From Pseudoponticoccus marisrubri (GTDB taxonomy: Bacteria; Pseudomonadota; Alphaproteobacteria; Rhodobacterales; Rhodobacteraceae), in NCBI RefSeq assembly GCF_001482405.1, contig NZ_LPXO01000014.1, forward strand, positions 1 through 64,000: a DNA stretch of 64,000 bases, written 5' to 3'. Positions 42,650-51,089 of this stretch are shown here, in pieces (positions within the stretch are counted from its first letter, which is position 1; each line of letters opens with the position of its first letter). The position numbers and the translations under genes are program-made. Under the pieces are notes generated by a model. That model made no database searches and had not been told where the DNA came from. It saw only the letters and a program-made list of their open reading frames with translations.

Positions 42650-43486
42650 TCAGAGCCGGTAGAAACGGGCGGCGGTGCCGCCGAAGATCTGCGCCTGGTC
42701 GGTCGCGTCCAGATGCGCGGTCAGGCGGCACGCCTGCGCGTACCAATCGGCATATTCGGCGCGCAGCCGCAGCACCGGCCAGTCCGAGCCCCACATGACG
42801 CGCGCCGCGCCGAAGGCGGCGAGGATGTGATCGGTATAGGGGCGCAGCGCGTCGTCTTCCAGCGGGGTATCGGCCTCGGTCAGCAGGCCGGACAGCTTGA
42901 TCGTGGCATGGCTGTCGCGGGCCAGCGCCGAGATCCCGGCGGTCCAGTCGTCGAAGGCGGCGGGCGCAGGGTCGCGGATCTGCGGCTTGAGCCCGTGATC
43001 CAGCACCACGCGGAGGTCGGGGTGGCGGTCGAGCAGCCTGCGGAAATAGGGGATGTGGCGCGGGAAGCCCAGCGCGTCAAAACTCAGGTCCATTTCGACC
43101 AGCGCGCGATAGGCCCATTGCACCTCGTCGCGCAGCATCCAGCCATCGTCGGGAAGGTCCTGGATCATCGGCCGCACGCCAAGGAACTTGGGGTGCCGGG
43201 CGAGGCGCTCCAGCTCGGCCCGGCTGTCGGGGCGCTCGAAATCGATCCAGCCCACCACGCCGGCCACGTGCGGCGTGGCATCGGCGAGGCCCAGCATGTA
43301 CTCGGTCTCGGCCACGCTGGGCGCGGCCTGCACCAGCACCGTGCGGGTCACGCCGGTCGCGGCCAGACCGGGGGCCAGCTCGGCGGGACCGTAGGGGCGG
43401 GTCAGCACGGGATCGTCGGGCGGCATCCAGCCGTAATCGCCGCGGGCGGGCTGCCAGAAATGGTGATGGGCGTCGATCCGGTCCAT
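42650..43486 (-). CDS. COG3618 amidohydrolase, sugar lactonase-like
   Basis: A 278-residue metal-dependent TIM-barrel hydrolase. It opens with the HxH metal motif in MDRIDAHHHFWQPARGDYGW and ends with MWGSDWPVLRL carrying the catalytic aspartate. This COG3618 branch includes L-fuconolactone and other sugar-acid lactonases. The arabinose operon lacks a recognisable lactonase, and this gene could supply that step or serve the neighbouring aldo/keto reductase. The ATG at 43486 follows GGGAG; upstream frame extensions are spurious. Confidence 0.8.
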   Translation of the reverse strand: MDRIDAHHHFWQPARGDYGWMPPDDPVLTRPYGPAELAPGLAATGVTRTVLVQAAPSVAETEYMLGLADATPHVAGVVGWIDFERPDSRAELERLARHPKFLGVRPMIQDLPDDGWMLRDEVQWAYRALVEMDLSFDALGFPRHIPYFRRLLDRHPDLRVVLDHGLKPQIRDPAPAAFDDWTAGISALARDSHATIKLSGLLTEADTPLEDDALRPYTDHILAAFGAARVMWGSDWPVLRLRAEYADWYAQACRLTAHLDATDQAQIFGGTAARFYRL

Positions 43487-43583
43487 GCGCGGGGCTCCCT
43501 GGCGGCGCGGGCCGCCCTGTGGTCGGTGGTCTGAAAGCGAACGGCGGCGCTGTCGCGCCGCCGTCCCCGTCCCGTCGTCAGGA

Positions 43584-44576
43584 TCAGTTGACGCAGGTGT
43601 CGATGTTGTCGTTGTTGCAGACGTCGAGCCCGGTATAGATCGGATCCTCGACCTCGTTGCCCTCGGCGATGTCCTTGAGGATGTACATCGCCTTGTAGCC
43701 CATCTCGAACGGGCGCTGGCCGACAAGACCGTTGCCCAGACCGTCCTTGGTCTGTGCGATCTGCATGGGCAGCGTGTCGGCCACCACGATGGTCAGATCG
43801 CCATTGGCCATCTCTTCCTGGTAGGGCTCCACCGCGTTGCGGTAGGCATTGTCGAACCATTGCGTGAAGGCGCCGGTCGACAGGAAGGCGGTCAGGTCGG
43901 GATTGGCGGCAAGGATATCGGTCATGCCCTGCACCGCGACATTGCCGTCATCGTTGGTGATCAGCGGGCAGCCCGAGATCTCGGTCCAGCCGCCCTGTCC
44001 GGTCAGCGGCTCGCCCGGCGGGTCGCCCAGCTCCATGCCGGCCAGCTGCTCGCGCGCGCCCAGCAGGCGCTCGTTGTGGTTGGCCGCCGCCGCGCCGCCG
44101 GTCTGCAGGCAGATCGTGCCGCCATCGGGGTGACGCGCCTGCACCAGCTCGGCCAGGTGACGCCCGATGTCATAGTTGAACGTGCCCACATAGGTGGTGC
44201 GCAGCTCGGCATCCTCGGGCAGCAGGTCGCTGTCCCAGGTCATCACGGGGATGCCGGCCTCGGCCGCGTCCTCCAGCGCCTTGGCCATGGCCGGCGCGTT
44301 CGAGGGCGCCACCGCGATGCCGTCGACACCCTTGGTAATGAGGTCCTGCACGATCTGGATCTGCTCCAGCTCGGTATGCTCGCCCGGGCCGATATATTCG
44401 CAGGTCACGTCCTCCAGCTCTTCCTGCGCCTTGTAACAGCCGTCGCGCGCAAGATCGAAGAACGGGTTGTTCATCGCCTTGGGCACCAGTGCGAAGGTGT
44501 AGCCGCCATGCGCCTCGGCAAAGGCCGCCGGCGCGGTCAGTGCAACCAGTGCGGTTGCTGTCAGTAGCTTCTTCAT
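43584..44576 (-). CDS. Ribose-family sugar ABC transporter substrate-binding protein
   Basis: 330 residues with signal peptide MKKLLTATALVALTAPAAFAEA. Periplasmic-binding-protein (Peripla_BP_4) fold: YTFALVPKAMNNPFFDLARDG, DGIAVAPSNAPAM, and the hinge PVMTWDSDL. GGGAGGAG precedes the ATG. Together with the permease and ATPase upstream it forms a CUT2 importer for a monosaccharide; L-arabinose, L-fucose or D-galactose fit the neighbouring enzymes. The C-terminal CNNDNIDTCVN is an odd cysteine pair. Confidence 0.88.
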   Translation of the reverse strand: MKKLLTATALVALTAPAAFAEAHGGYTFALVPKAMNNPFFDLARDGCYKAQEELEDVTCEYIGPGEHTELEQIQIVQDLITKGVDGIAVAPSNAPAMAKALEDAAEAGIPVMTWDSDLLPEDAELRTTYVGTFNYDIGRHLAELVQARHPDGGTICLQTGGAAAANHNERLLGAREQLAGMELGDPPGEPLTGQGGWTEISGCPLITNDDGNVAVQGMTDILAANPDLTAFLSTGAFTQWFDNAYRNAVEPYQEEMANGDLTIVVADTLPMQIAQTKDGLGNGLVGQRPFEMGYKAMYILKDIAEGNEVEDPIYTGLDVCNNDNIDTCVN

Positions 44577-44624
44577 GGGTCTCCTCCCTGATGGTCATGA
44601 AGCGTTGCGGGGCGGGGGTGGTTG

Positions 44625-45698
44625 TTATTTTCCCCCTCGGTTGCGGATCTGTTCCAGAAGCACCGCAAGGATGAGGAACAGACCGACAAAGAATTGCTGC
44701 CAGAGCGCCGGGATCCCGGCCAGCAGCAGCGAATTGCGGATCAGCTCGACCAGCGCGGCGCCGATCGGGGCCCCCAGCGCGTAGACCACGCCGCCCATCA
44801 GGTTGGCGCCGCCGATCACCGTGGCGGCGATCACGTTGAGCTCGTATGTGACGCCCATGCCGTTGGTGGCCGAGCCGGTATAGCCGATGAACATGAAGGC
44901 GGCGACGCCGGTGCACATCGAGCAGACCACGTAGACCGAGACGATCATCCGCTCGACCGGGATGCCCGACAGCTTGGCCGCCTGCGCATTGCCGCCGATG
45001 GCGATCACCCAGCGCCCCCAGGATGTGAATTTCCACACCCACCAGAAGATCGCCGTCAGGATGCCAAGCACCCAGACCACGTTGGGCACGCCCAGCACGC
45101 TCTCGCCGCCGATCCACTCGAACAGGTCCTGCTGGGGGCCGAACTCGTAGATCATCTTGTTGTCCGACAAAACCATGGCGATGGAGCGCGCCATGGCCAG
45201 CATGCCCAGCGTCACCACGAAGGGCGCGAGCCTGAGATAGGCGATCAGCACGCCGTTGATCAGCCCCACCACCGCGGCGGTGGCCATGCAGACCAGAAAG
45301 CCCGGCAGCACGCCCCATCCCGCCTGCAGGGTCAGGCCCAGCGTGATCGCGCAGAGCCCCAGCAGGGAGCCCACGGAAAGGTCGATCCCGGCGGTGCAGA
45401 TCACCGCCGACATGCCAAGTGCCATGATCCCGAAGAAGGCCATGTTGCGGGTGATGTTGAACATGTTGCGCTCGGTCATGAAGGCGTCCGAGACAAAGCT
45501 CATGACAAGACCGATGGCGATGATGGCGACGAAGACCCAGAAGGGCTGGGTGCGCAGGATGGTGCCGAAGCCCGAGACCTCCTGCCGCGAGGTGATCTCG
45601 TCGTCGATGGCCGCGTGGTCGACGCTCTCCTCGACCTTGTCCATCGGGCCACGGCCCGGGTGGCGGCGCAGGTCCTGGTCGGTGGGTTCGTCCGTCAT
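44625..45698 (-). CDS. Ribose-family sugar ABC transporter permease
   Basis: A 357-residue RbsC/FrcC-type permease. An N-terminal cytoplasmic stretch (about 1-55, acidic, DKVEESVDHAAIDDEI) precedes about eight to ten membrane helices (PFWVFVAIIAIGLVMSFV, AVICTAGIDLSVGSLLGLCA, and others). The EAA-like loop AGIDLSVGSLLG is a family hallmark. Its start overlaps the ATPase stop by four bases. Confidence 0.9.
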   Translation of the reverse strand: MTDEPTDQDLRRHPGRGPMDKVEESVDHAAIDDEITSRQEVSGFGTILRTQPFWVFVAIIAIGLVMSFVSDAFMTERNMFNITRNMAFFGIMALGMSAVICTAGIDLSVGSLLGLCAITLGLTLQAGWGVLPGFLVCMATAAVVGLINGVLIAYLRLAPFVVTLGMLAMARSIAMVLSDNKMIYEFGPQQDLFEWIGGESVLGVPNVVWVLGILTAIFWWVWKFTSWGRWVIAIGGNAQAAKLSGIPVERMIVSVYVVCSMCTGVAAFMFIGYTGSATNGMGVTYELNVIAATVIGGANLMGGVVYALGAPIGAALVELIRNSLLLAGIPALWQQFFVGLFLILAVLLEQIRNRGGK

Positions 45699-46435
45699 GC
45701 TGCTTCGATCGCCCCGATGATGAGGCCCGTCACTTCTTCCGGGCTGGTGTCGGTTATCTTCTTGTCGGCCACCTTGGTGCCGCGGCGCAGCACGGCGACC
45801 CGGTCGCAGACCTCGAACACGTCGGGCATCCGGTGCGACACGAGGATCACGGCGTGGCCGGTCTCCTTCAGGCGCTTGATCAGGGCCAGCACCTCGGCCA
45901 CCTGCCGGACCGAGATCGCGGCGGTGGGCTCGTCCATCAGCACCAGCTTGGGGTCCGACAGCTGCGTGCGGGCGATGGCCACGGCCTGGCGCTGGCCGCC
46001 CGACATCTGCTTGACCAGGTCGCGCGGGCGGGTTTCCGATTTCAGCCCGGCAAAGAGCTTGCCCGCATTGGCATACATCGCCGCGTAGTCGAGCATCGAG
46101 AAGGGGCCCACCTTCTTCTTCAGCTCGCGGCCGAGATAGACATTGGCCCCGGCGGTCAGGTTGTCGCAGAGCGCGAGGTCCTGGTAAACGATTTCAATGC
46201 CGGCTTCGCGGGCATCCAGCGGCTTGTTGAACTCGACCCGTTGACCGTCGATGCGGATCTCGCCGCTTGTGGGCATGAAATTGCCCGCGATGATCTTCAT
46301 CAGCGTGGATTTGCCGGCCCCGTTGTCGCCCATCAGGCCGACCGCCTCGCCGGGCGCGATGGACAGGTCCACCCCGCTCAGCGCGTGGATCGCGCCAAAG
46401 CTTTTCGTGATGCTCTCGAGTTCGAGCAACGACAT
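45695..46435 (-). CDS. Ribose-family sugar ABC transporter ATP-binding protein (single-domain)
   Basis: 246 residues. Walker A GDNGAGKSTLMK, signature MSGGQRQAVAIAR, Walker B LVLMDEPTAAI, and the switch region LVSHRMPDVFE. Most ribose-type ATPases have two fused ABC domains (about 500 residues); this has one, as in the Sinorhizobium FrcA fructose system. GGGAGG precedes the ATG. It is first in a five-gene operon (ATPase, permease, binding protein, lactonase, aldo/keto reductase). The 171-base gap before it holds the promoter region; CCGCTAACGG on the minus strand is a possible operator. Confidence 0.9.
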   Translation of the reverse strand: MSLLELESITKSFGAIHALSGVDLSIAPGEAVGLMGDNGAGKSTLMKIIAGNFMPTSGEIRIDGQRVEFNKPLDAREAGIEIVYQDLALCDNLTAGANVYLGRELKKKVGPFSMLDYAAMYANAGKLFAGLKSETRPRDLVKQMSGGQRQAVAIARTQLSDPKLVLMDEPTAAISVRQVAEVLALIKRLKETGHAVILVSHRMPDVFEVCDRVAVLRRGTKVADKKITDTSPEEVTGLIIGAIEAA

Positions 46436-46606
46436 GCATGTCCTCCCATGATCCCGCGCCCGTGGCCCCTTGGCCCGGTCACGTTCGGCGCGCTCTCGTT
46501 CGGTGGAGCGACGTGGGGGAAACTGTAAGCCGCGAATCCGTTAGCGGTCAAACCTTGATTGATCGCGCATTCTTGGCGGCGCGATCCAGACGCGATGCGG
46601 GCCTGC

Positions 46607-47635
46607 TCAGCCGGGCAGGGGGCCGGTGCTGGCGCGCAGGATCAGCTCGACCCCGATGGTCTCGACCGGCTCGTCGGGCACGGCCAGCGGCTGCTCCAGC
46701 CGGGCCAGCAGCATCGAGGCGGCCCGCGTGCCCAGCTTGTGCCGATCCTGCCGGATCGTGGTCAGCGCGGGGATGTAGTAGTGCGACATCTCGATATCGT
46801 CGAAGCCGATCACCGACATGTCGCCCGGCACCGACAGCCCCGCCGCCACGAGGGTCGAGATCAGCCCGAAGGCCACCATGTCCGAGGCGCAGAACACCGC
46901 GCTGGGCCGGTCTTCCATGGCAAGGATCCGCTGCGCCGCCTCCTGACCCGAGCGCATCGAGAAATCGCCCCGGATGATCCATTCGTCGCGCGCGGGCAGG
47001 CCCAGCCGCGCGCGCTCCTCCTGCATGCCTTCGCGCCGCATCCGGGTCAGCACGTTGCCCTTGGGCCCGGTCACATGGGCGATCCTCTGGTGGCCCAGCT
47101 CGGCCAGGTGGCCGATCGCCAGCCGCGCGCCGCCCTCGTTGTCGCTGCGGATCGAGGGGAAGGGCGCGCCATGCACCCATTCGCAGGCAAAGACGATGCG
47201 GTCCGACAGGTTGCGCGCGGTGAACTGGGCCAGCTCGGAAGCGGGCAGGCCGCCATCGAGCGAGATGATCCCGTCGACCCGGGCATCGAGGATGAAATCG
47301 GCGAGGCTGCCCTCGGCCGGGTCGCGCACCGAGGTGTCGGTGATCAGCACCGCATAATCGCTGCCTTCCAGCGCCTGGCTGATCCCGGCCAGGATGCGCG
47401 AGAAGAACGGGTTGGACAGGTCGGGCACCAGCACGAGGATCGCGCCCGCGCGCTGCTTGCGCAGGTTGCGCGCGGCCTGGTTCACGCGATAGCCCGTTTC
47501 GCGAATCGCGTCGAACACGGCGGTGCGCGTCGCCTCGGCCAGCAGGTCGGGATTGGACAGGGCCCGGCTGACCGTGGCGGTCGACACGCCGGCGGCGCGC
47601 GCAACGTCCTGAATCCGGACGGATTTCTGAACCAT
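46607..47635 (-). CDS. LacI-family transcriptional regulator
   Basis: 342 residues. The LacI helix-turn-helix VRIQDVARAAGVSTATVSRALSN and hinge YRVNQAARNLRKQRAG are clear, followed by a sugar-binding periplasmic-protein-like domain (LVPDLSNPFFSRILAGI, VIGFDDIEMSHYYIPAL). It is divergent from the CUT1 sugar operon, with two LacI-type operators in between, so it most likely represses that operon and itself. It may also act on the importer operon downstream of it. Confidence 0.92.
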   Translation of the reverse strand: MVQKSVRIQDVARAAGVSTATVSRALSNPDLLAEATRTAVFDAIRETGYRVNQAARNLRKQRAGAILVLVPDLSNPFFSRILAGISQALEGSDYAVLITDTSVRDPAEGSLADFILDARVDGIISLDGGLPASELAQFTARNLSDRIVFACEWVHGAPFPSIRSDNEGGARLAIGHLAELGHQRIAHVTGPKGNVLTRMRREGMQEERARLGLPARDEWIIRGDFSMRSGQEAAQRILAMEDRPSAVFCASDMVAFGLISTLVAAGLSVPGDMSVIGFDDIEMSHYYIPALTTIRQDRHKLGTRAASMLLARLEQPLAVPDEPVETIGVELILRASTGPLPG

Positions 47636-47713
47636 CTGTATGCCCTTTCCTGAATGCGTCTCTTAGCGTGTCGTCCCCGCTTGACAAGAGCGCTTGTGAC
47701 ATAACAGTGTATA

Positions 47714-47759
47714 TGTAATCGTTTGCAAGTCACTTTGACGCGGAATGTAAACGATTGCA
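47714..47759. promoter_or_regulatory. Two LacI-type operators, 32 bp apart
   Basis: TGTAATCGTTTGCA (47714-47727) and TGTAAACGATTGCA (47746-47759) are each near-palindromic around a central CG, the LacI/GalR hallmark. Their centres are 32 bases apart, three helical turns, so both face the same side of the DNA. A separate palindrome ACAAG-AGCG-CTTGT lies at 47684-47697. They lie in the 214-base region shared by lacI and the CUT1 operon. On the minus strand TTGCAA overlaps the first operator and could be the lacI -35 element. Confidence 0.75.
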
Positions 47760-47849
47760 CGAGGGATCTCGCCATCAGGCAGACCCGGTGATCCTGCCGC
47801 GAGGCAGACAGGGAAAGGGCCGGGCAAACCGGCCCGTCAGGGAGGAAAG

Positions 47850-49082
47850 ATGACACATATGCGCAACCTGCTGGCCGCATCCACGGCCCTGTGTGCCGGC
47901 GCGGTCCATGCGGCCGATCTGGAAGTGACCCATTGGTGGACCTCGGGCGGCGAGGCGGCGGCGGTGGCCGAGCTGGCCCGCGCGCTGGACGCCAACCCCG
48001 ACCACAGCTGGGTGGACGGGGCCATTGCCGGCGGCGGCGGCACGGCGCGCCCGATCGTGGTCAGCCGGATCATCGGCGGCGACCCGATGGGCGCGTTCCA
48101 GTTCAACCATGGCCGCCAGGCCGAGGAACTGATTGAGGCCGGTCTGCTGCGCGACATGACCCATGTGGCCGAGGCCGAAGGCTGGGCCGATATCGTCAAC
48201 CCGCCCTCGCTGCTGGAGGCCTGCACGGTGGACGGCCGCATCTACTGCGCGCCGGTCAATATCCATTCCTGGCAATGGCTGTGGCTGTCCAACGCGGCCT
48301 TCGAGGCGGCGGGCGTGGATGTGCCGACCAACTGGGACGAATACACCGCCGCGGCCGACGCGCTGCGCGCCGCCGACATCCAGCCGCTGGCGCTGGGCGC
48401 GCAGCCCTGGCAGAGCTCGGGGCTGTTCAACGTGCTCATGGCCACGCTGGCCGGGCCCGAGGTGCTGACGCAGATCTATGGCGAGGGCGATTCCGAGCTG
48501 GCGGCGGGCGAGGAGATGGCCCGCGTCTTCCAAGCGGCCGCGGCGGCGCGCGACATGGCGCGCGGCTCGAACGTGCAGGACTGGAACCAGGCCACCAACC
48601 TTGTGATCACCGATGCCGCCGGGGGCCAGATCATGGGCGACTGGGCGCAGGGCGAGTTCGCCGTGGCCGGCGAAACCGCGGGCGCGGATTATACCTGCCT
48701 GCCGGGACTGGGCGTGCGCGACGTGATCTCGACCGGGGGCGACGCCTTCTACTTCCCCGAGACCGGAGATGCCGAGATCGAGGCCGCGCAGGACGCGCTG
48801 GCGGCGATCCTGCTGGCGCCGGACACGCAGGTGGCCTTCAACCTCAAGAAGGGCTCGCTGCCGATCCGCGGCGATGTCGACCTCGCCGCGGCCAATGACT
48901 GCATGAAGAAGGGGTTGGAGATCCTCGCCGCCGGCAGCACCATGCCGGACGTGAACATGCTTAACACCGAGGACACGAACAACCAGCTCAACGACCTGTT
49001 CGTGCAGTTCTTCCAGGATGACGGGATCACGCCCGAGGCGGCGCAGGAGACCTTCGTCTCGATCGTTCGCCGCAAGGACTGA
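47850..49082 (+). CDS. CUT1-family sugar ABC transporter substrate-binding protein
   Basis: 410 residues; signal peptide about 1-23 (MRNLLAASTALCAGAVHAA after an MTH prefix). Family-1 solute-binding fold: LEVTHWWTSGGEAAAVAELA, PIVVSRIIGGDPMGAFQFN, and NIHSWQWLWLSN with aromatic sugar-stacking residues. Similar to glucose/mannose-type binding proteins (GtsA class). GGGAGGAAAG precedes the ATG. Next to a GH43 enzyme, xylo- or arabino-oligosaccharides are candidate ligands. First gene of the long + strand operon. Confidence 0.88.
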   Translation: MTHMRNLLAASTALCAGAVHAADLEVTHWWTSGGEAAAVAELARALDANPDHSWVDGAIAGGGGTARPIVVSRIIGGDPMGAFQFNHGRQAEELIEAGLLRDMTHVAEAEGWADIVNPPSLLEACTVDGRIYCAPVNIHSWQWLWLSNAAFEAAGVDVPTNWDEYTAAADALRAADIQPLALGAQPWQSSGLFNVLMATLAGPEVLTQIYGEGDSELAAGEEMARVFQAAAAARDMARGSNVQDWNQATNLVITDAAGGQIMGDWAQGEFAVAGETAGADYTCLPGLGVRDVISTGGDAFYFPETGDAEIEAAQDALAAILLAPDTQVAFNLKKGSLPIRGDVDLAAANDCMKKGLEILAAGSTMPDVNMLNTEDTNNQLNDLFVQFFQDDGITPEAAQETFVSIVRRKD

Positions 49083-49089
49083 CCCGGCC

Positions 49090-49134
49090 GCCCCGTCCCG
49101 GCCTGCGCGCACCTGCGGCGGGCCGGGACGGGGC
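49090..49134 (+). promoter_or_regulatory. Intercistronic stem-loop between binding protein and permease
   Basis: Fourteen-base perfect arms GCCCCGTCCCGGCC and its complement enclose a 17-base loop, 7 bases after the binding-protein stop. It has CCCACATTT rather than a T-run after it. Such structures stabilise the upstream mRNA or cause partial termination, giving more binding protein than permease. Confidence 0.75.
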
Positions 49135-49163
49135 CCCACATTTCCCGGCAGGAGGCCGCGAGC

Positions 49164-50054
49164 ATGGCGCACGCCCGCCCCAATCCGCTGTTCCGCAACC
49201 TGATGGCCAAGCTGGCCGCGATCCCGATGATACTGACCGCCATGGTGGTCTTCGTCGGCGGCACGGCCTGGACGGTGACCTATTCCTTCACCAACTCCAA
49301 GCTTCTGCCGCGCGAAAAATTCGTCGGCCTGCAGCAATACGAGCGGCTGTGGGAGACCGAGCGCTGGATGGTCTCGATCGAGAACCTGATGATCTACGGC
49401 ATCTGCTCGATGGTGCTCAGCCTGCTGATCGGCTTCGTGCTGGCGGCGCTGATGGACCAGAAGATCCGCTTCGAGAACACCTTCCGCACCATCATCCTCT
49501 ACCCGTTCGCGCTCAGCTTCATCGTCACGGGGCTGGTCTGGCAGTGGATCCTGAACCCCGAGTTCGGCATCCAGGGCATCGTGCGCGGCATGGGCTGGGT
49601 CGGCTTCACCTTCGATCCGCTCTACAACGCGCAGATCGTGATCTTCGGCATCCTGATCGCCGGGCTCTGGCAGGGCACGGGGCTGGTCATGGTGCTGATG
49701 CTGGCGGGGCTGCGCGGCATCGACCAGGAGATCTGGAAGGCCGCCCGGGTCGACGGCATCCCGATGTGGAAGACCTATCTCTTCATCGTCATCCCGATGA
49801 TGCGCCCGGTCTTCATCACCACGCTGGTGATCATCGCCAGCGGCATCGTCAAGCTCTACGACCTTGTCGTGGCGCAAACCTCGGGCGGGCCGGGCATCGC
49901 GTCCGAGGTGCCCGCGAAATACGTCTACGACTACATGTTCTCGGGGCAGAACTTGGGCCAGGGCTTTGCCGCCTCGACCATGATGCTGCTGGCCGTGCTG
50001 ATCGTCGTCATCCCCTGGGCCTATCTCGAATTCGGAGGCAAGAAGCGTGTCTGA
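49164..50054 (+). CDS. CUT1 sugar ABC transporter permease 1
   Basis: A 296-residue MalF-type permease with six predicted membrane helices (IPMILTAMVVFVGGTAWTV first). The EAA loop is EIWKAARVDGIPMWKTYLFI. Following GGAGG, it starts 81 bases after the binding protein and overlaps the second permease start by eight bases. The pair forms the heterodimeric channel. Confidence 0.92.
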   Translation: MAHARPNPLFRNLMAKLAAIPMILTAMVVFVGGTAWTVTYSFTNSKLLPREKFVGLQQYERLWETERWMVSIENLMIYGICSMVLSLLIGFVLAALMDQKIRFENTFRTIILYPFALSFIVTGLVWQWILNPEFGIQGIVRGMGWVGFTFDPLYNAQIVIFGILIAGLWQGTGLVMVLMLAGLRGIDQEIWKAARVDGIPMWKTYLFIVIPMMRPVFITTLVIIASGIVKLYDLVVAQTSGGPGIASEVPAKYVYDYMFSGQNLGQGFAASTMMLLAVLIVVIPWAYLEFGGKKRV

Positions 50055-50988
50055 GCCGGCATCCCTGTCCGCAACCGCCGCCGGCGCCGACGCGGTGGCG
50101 CCCGCCCTGTCGGGCCCGCGCGGGCCGCGGCCCCGCAAGCGGCTGAGCCGCGCCAACATCATCGTCTACGGCACGCTGATCGTGGTCAGCCTGTACTACC
50201 TGCTGCCGCTCTACGTGATGGTGGTGACCTCGCTGAAGGGCATGCCCGAGATCCGCCTTGGCAACATCTTTGCGCCGCCCATGGAGATCACCTTCGAGCC
50301 CTGGGTCAAGGCCTGGTCCGAGGCCTGCACCGGGCTGAACTGCGACGGGCTGAGCCGGGGGTTCTGGAACTCGGTGCGGATCACCGTGCCCTCGGTCGTG
50401 CTGTCCATCGCCATCGCCAGCGTGAACGGCTACGCGCTGGCCAACTGGCGCTTCAAGGGGGCGGATGTCTTCTTCACCATCCTGATCTTCGGCGCCTTCA
50501 TTCCCTACCAGGTGATGCTCTACCCGATCGTGATCCTGCTGCGCGAGATGGGGCTCTACGGCACGCTGGGCGGGCTGGTGATCGTGCATTCGATCTTCGG
50601 CATGCCGATCCTGACGCTGCTGTTCCGCAACTACTTCACCTCGCTGCCCGAGGAGCTGTTCAAGGCCGCCCGCGTTGACGGGGCCGGGTTCTGGGGGATC
50701 TATTTCCGGATCATGCTGCCCATGTCGCTGCCGATCTTCGTGGTGGCGATGATCCTGCAGGTGACCGGCATCTGGAACGACTTCCTGTTCGGCGTGGTCT
50801 ATACCAAGCCCGACATCTACCCGATGACCGTGCAGCTGAACAACATCGTCAACTCGGTGCAGGGGGTGAAGGAGTACAATGTCAACATGGCGGCGACCCT
50901 TCTGACCGGGCTGGTGCCGCTGGTCATCTACTTCGTGTCCGGCAAGCTGTTCGTGCGCGGCATCGCCGCCGGGGCGGTGAAGGGATGA
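50047..50988 (+). CDS. CUT1 sugar ABC transporter permease 2
   Basis: A 313-residue MalG-type permease. GTG start with GGAGG eight bases upstream, inside the end of permease 1. A proline/arginine-rich cytoplasmic N-terminus (about 1-35) precedes six helices; the EAA loop is ELFKAARVDGAGFWGIYFRI. A copy of the intergenic repeat lies directly downstream before the ATPase gene. Confidence 0.92.
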   Translation: MSEPASLSATAAGADAVAPALSGPRGPRPRKRLSRANIIVYGTLIVVSLYYLLPLYVMVVTSLKGMPEIRLGNIFAPPMEITFEPWVKAWSEACTGLNCDGLSRGFWNSVRITVPSVVLSIAIASVNGYALANWRFKGADVFFTILIFGAFIPYQVMLYPIVILLREMGLYGTLGGLVIVHSIFGMPILTLLFRNYFTSLPEELFKAARVDGAGFWGIYFRIMLPMSLPIFVVAMILQVTGIWNDFLFGVVYTKPDIYPMTVQLNNIVNSVQGVKEYNVNMAATLLTGLVPLVIYFVSGKLFVRGIAAGAVKG

Positions 50989-51020
50989 GCCGTGCCGCGC
51001 CGATGCCCGCCCGAGCGACG

Positions 51021-51067
51021 CGGGGGCCAGCCCCCGCACCCCCGGAGTATTTCGTGAAAGATGAAAG
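51021..51067 (-). repeat. Intergenic repeat, copy 2 (reverse) with hairpin
   Basis: The segment 51045-51067 is the reverse complement of the repeat at 10548 and 55136 with two mismatches in the core (GAGTATTTCGTGAAAGATG). Next to it, CGGGGGC and GCCCCCG (51021-51036) form a compact hairpin. The element interrupts the sugar operon between permease 2 and the ATPase, and it adds a false 35-codon extension to the ATPase reading frame. Confidence 0.75.
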
Positions 51068-51089
51068 CCAGCGCCAAAGAGGCCCCGAC

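Noticed and set aside
50985-51089. N-terminal extension of the sugar ABC ATPase
   Set aside because: It translates the intergenic repeat and its hairpin; the true start at 51090 has a ribosome-binding site and family-like N-terminus.
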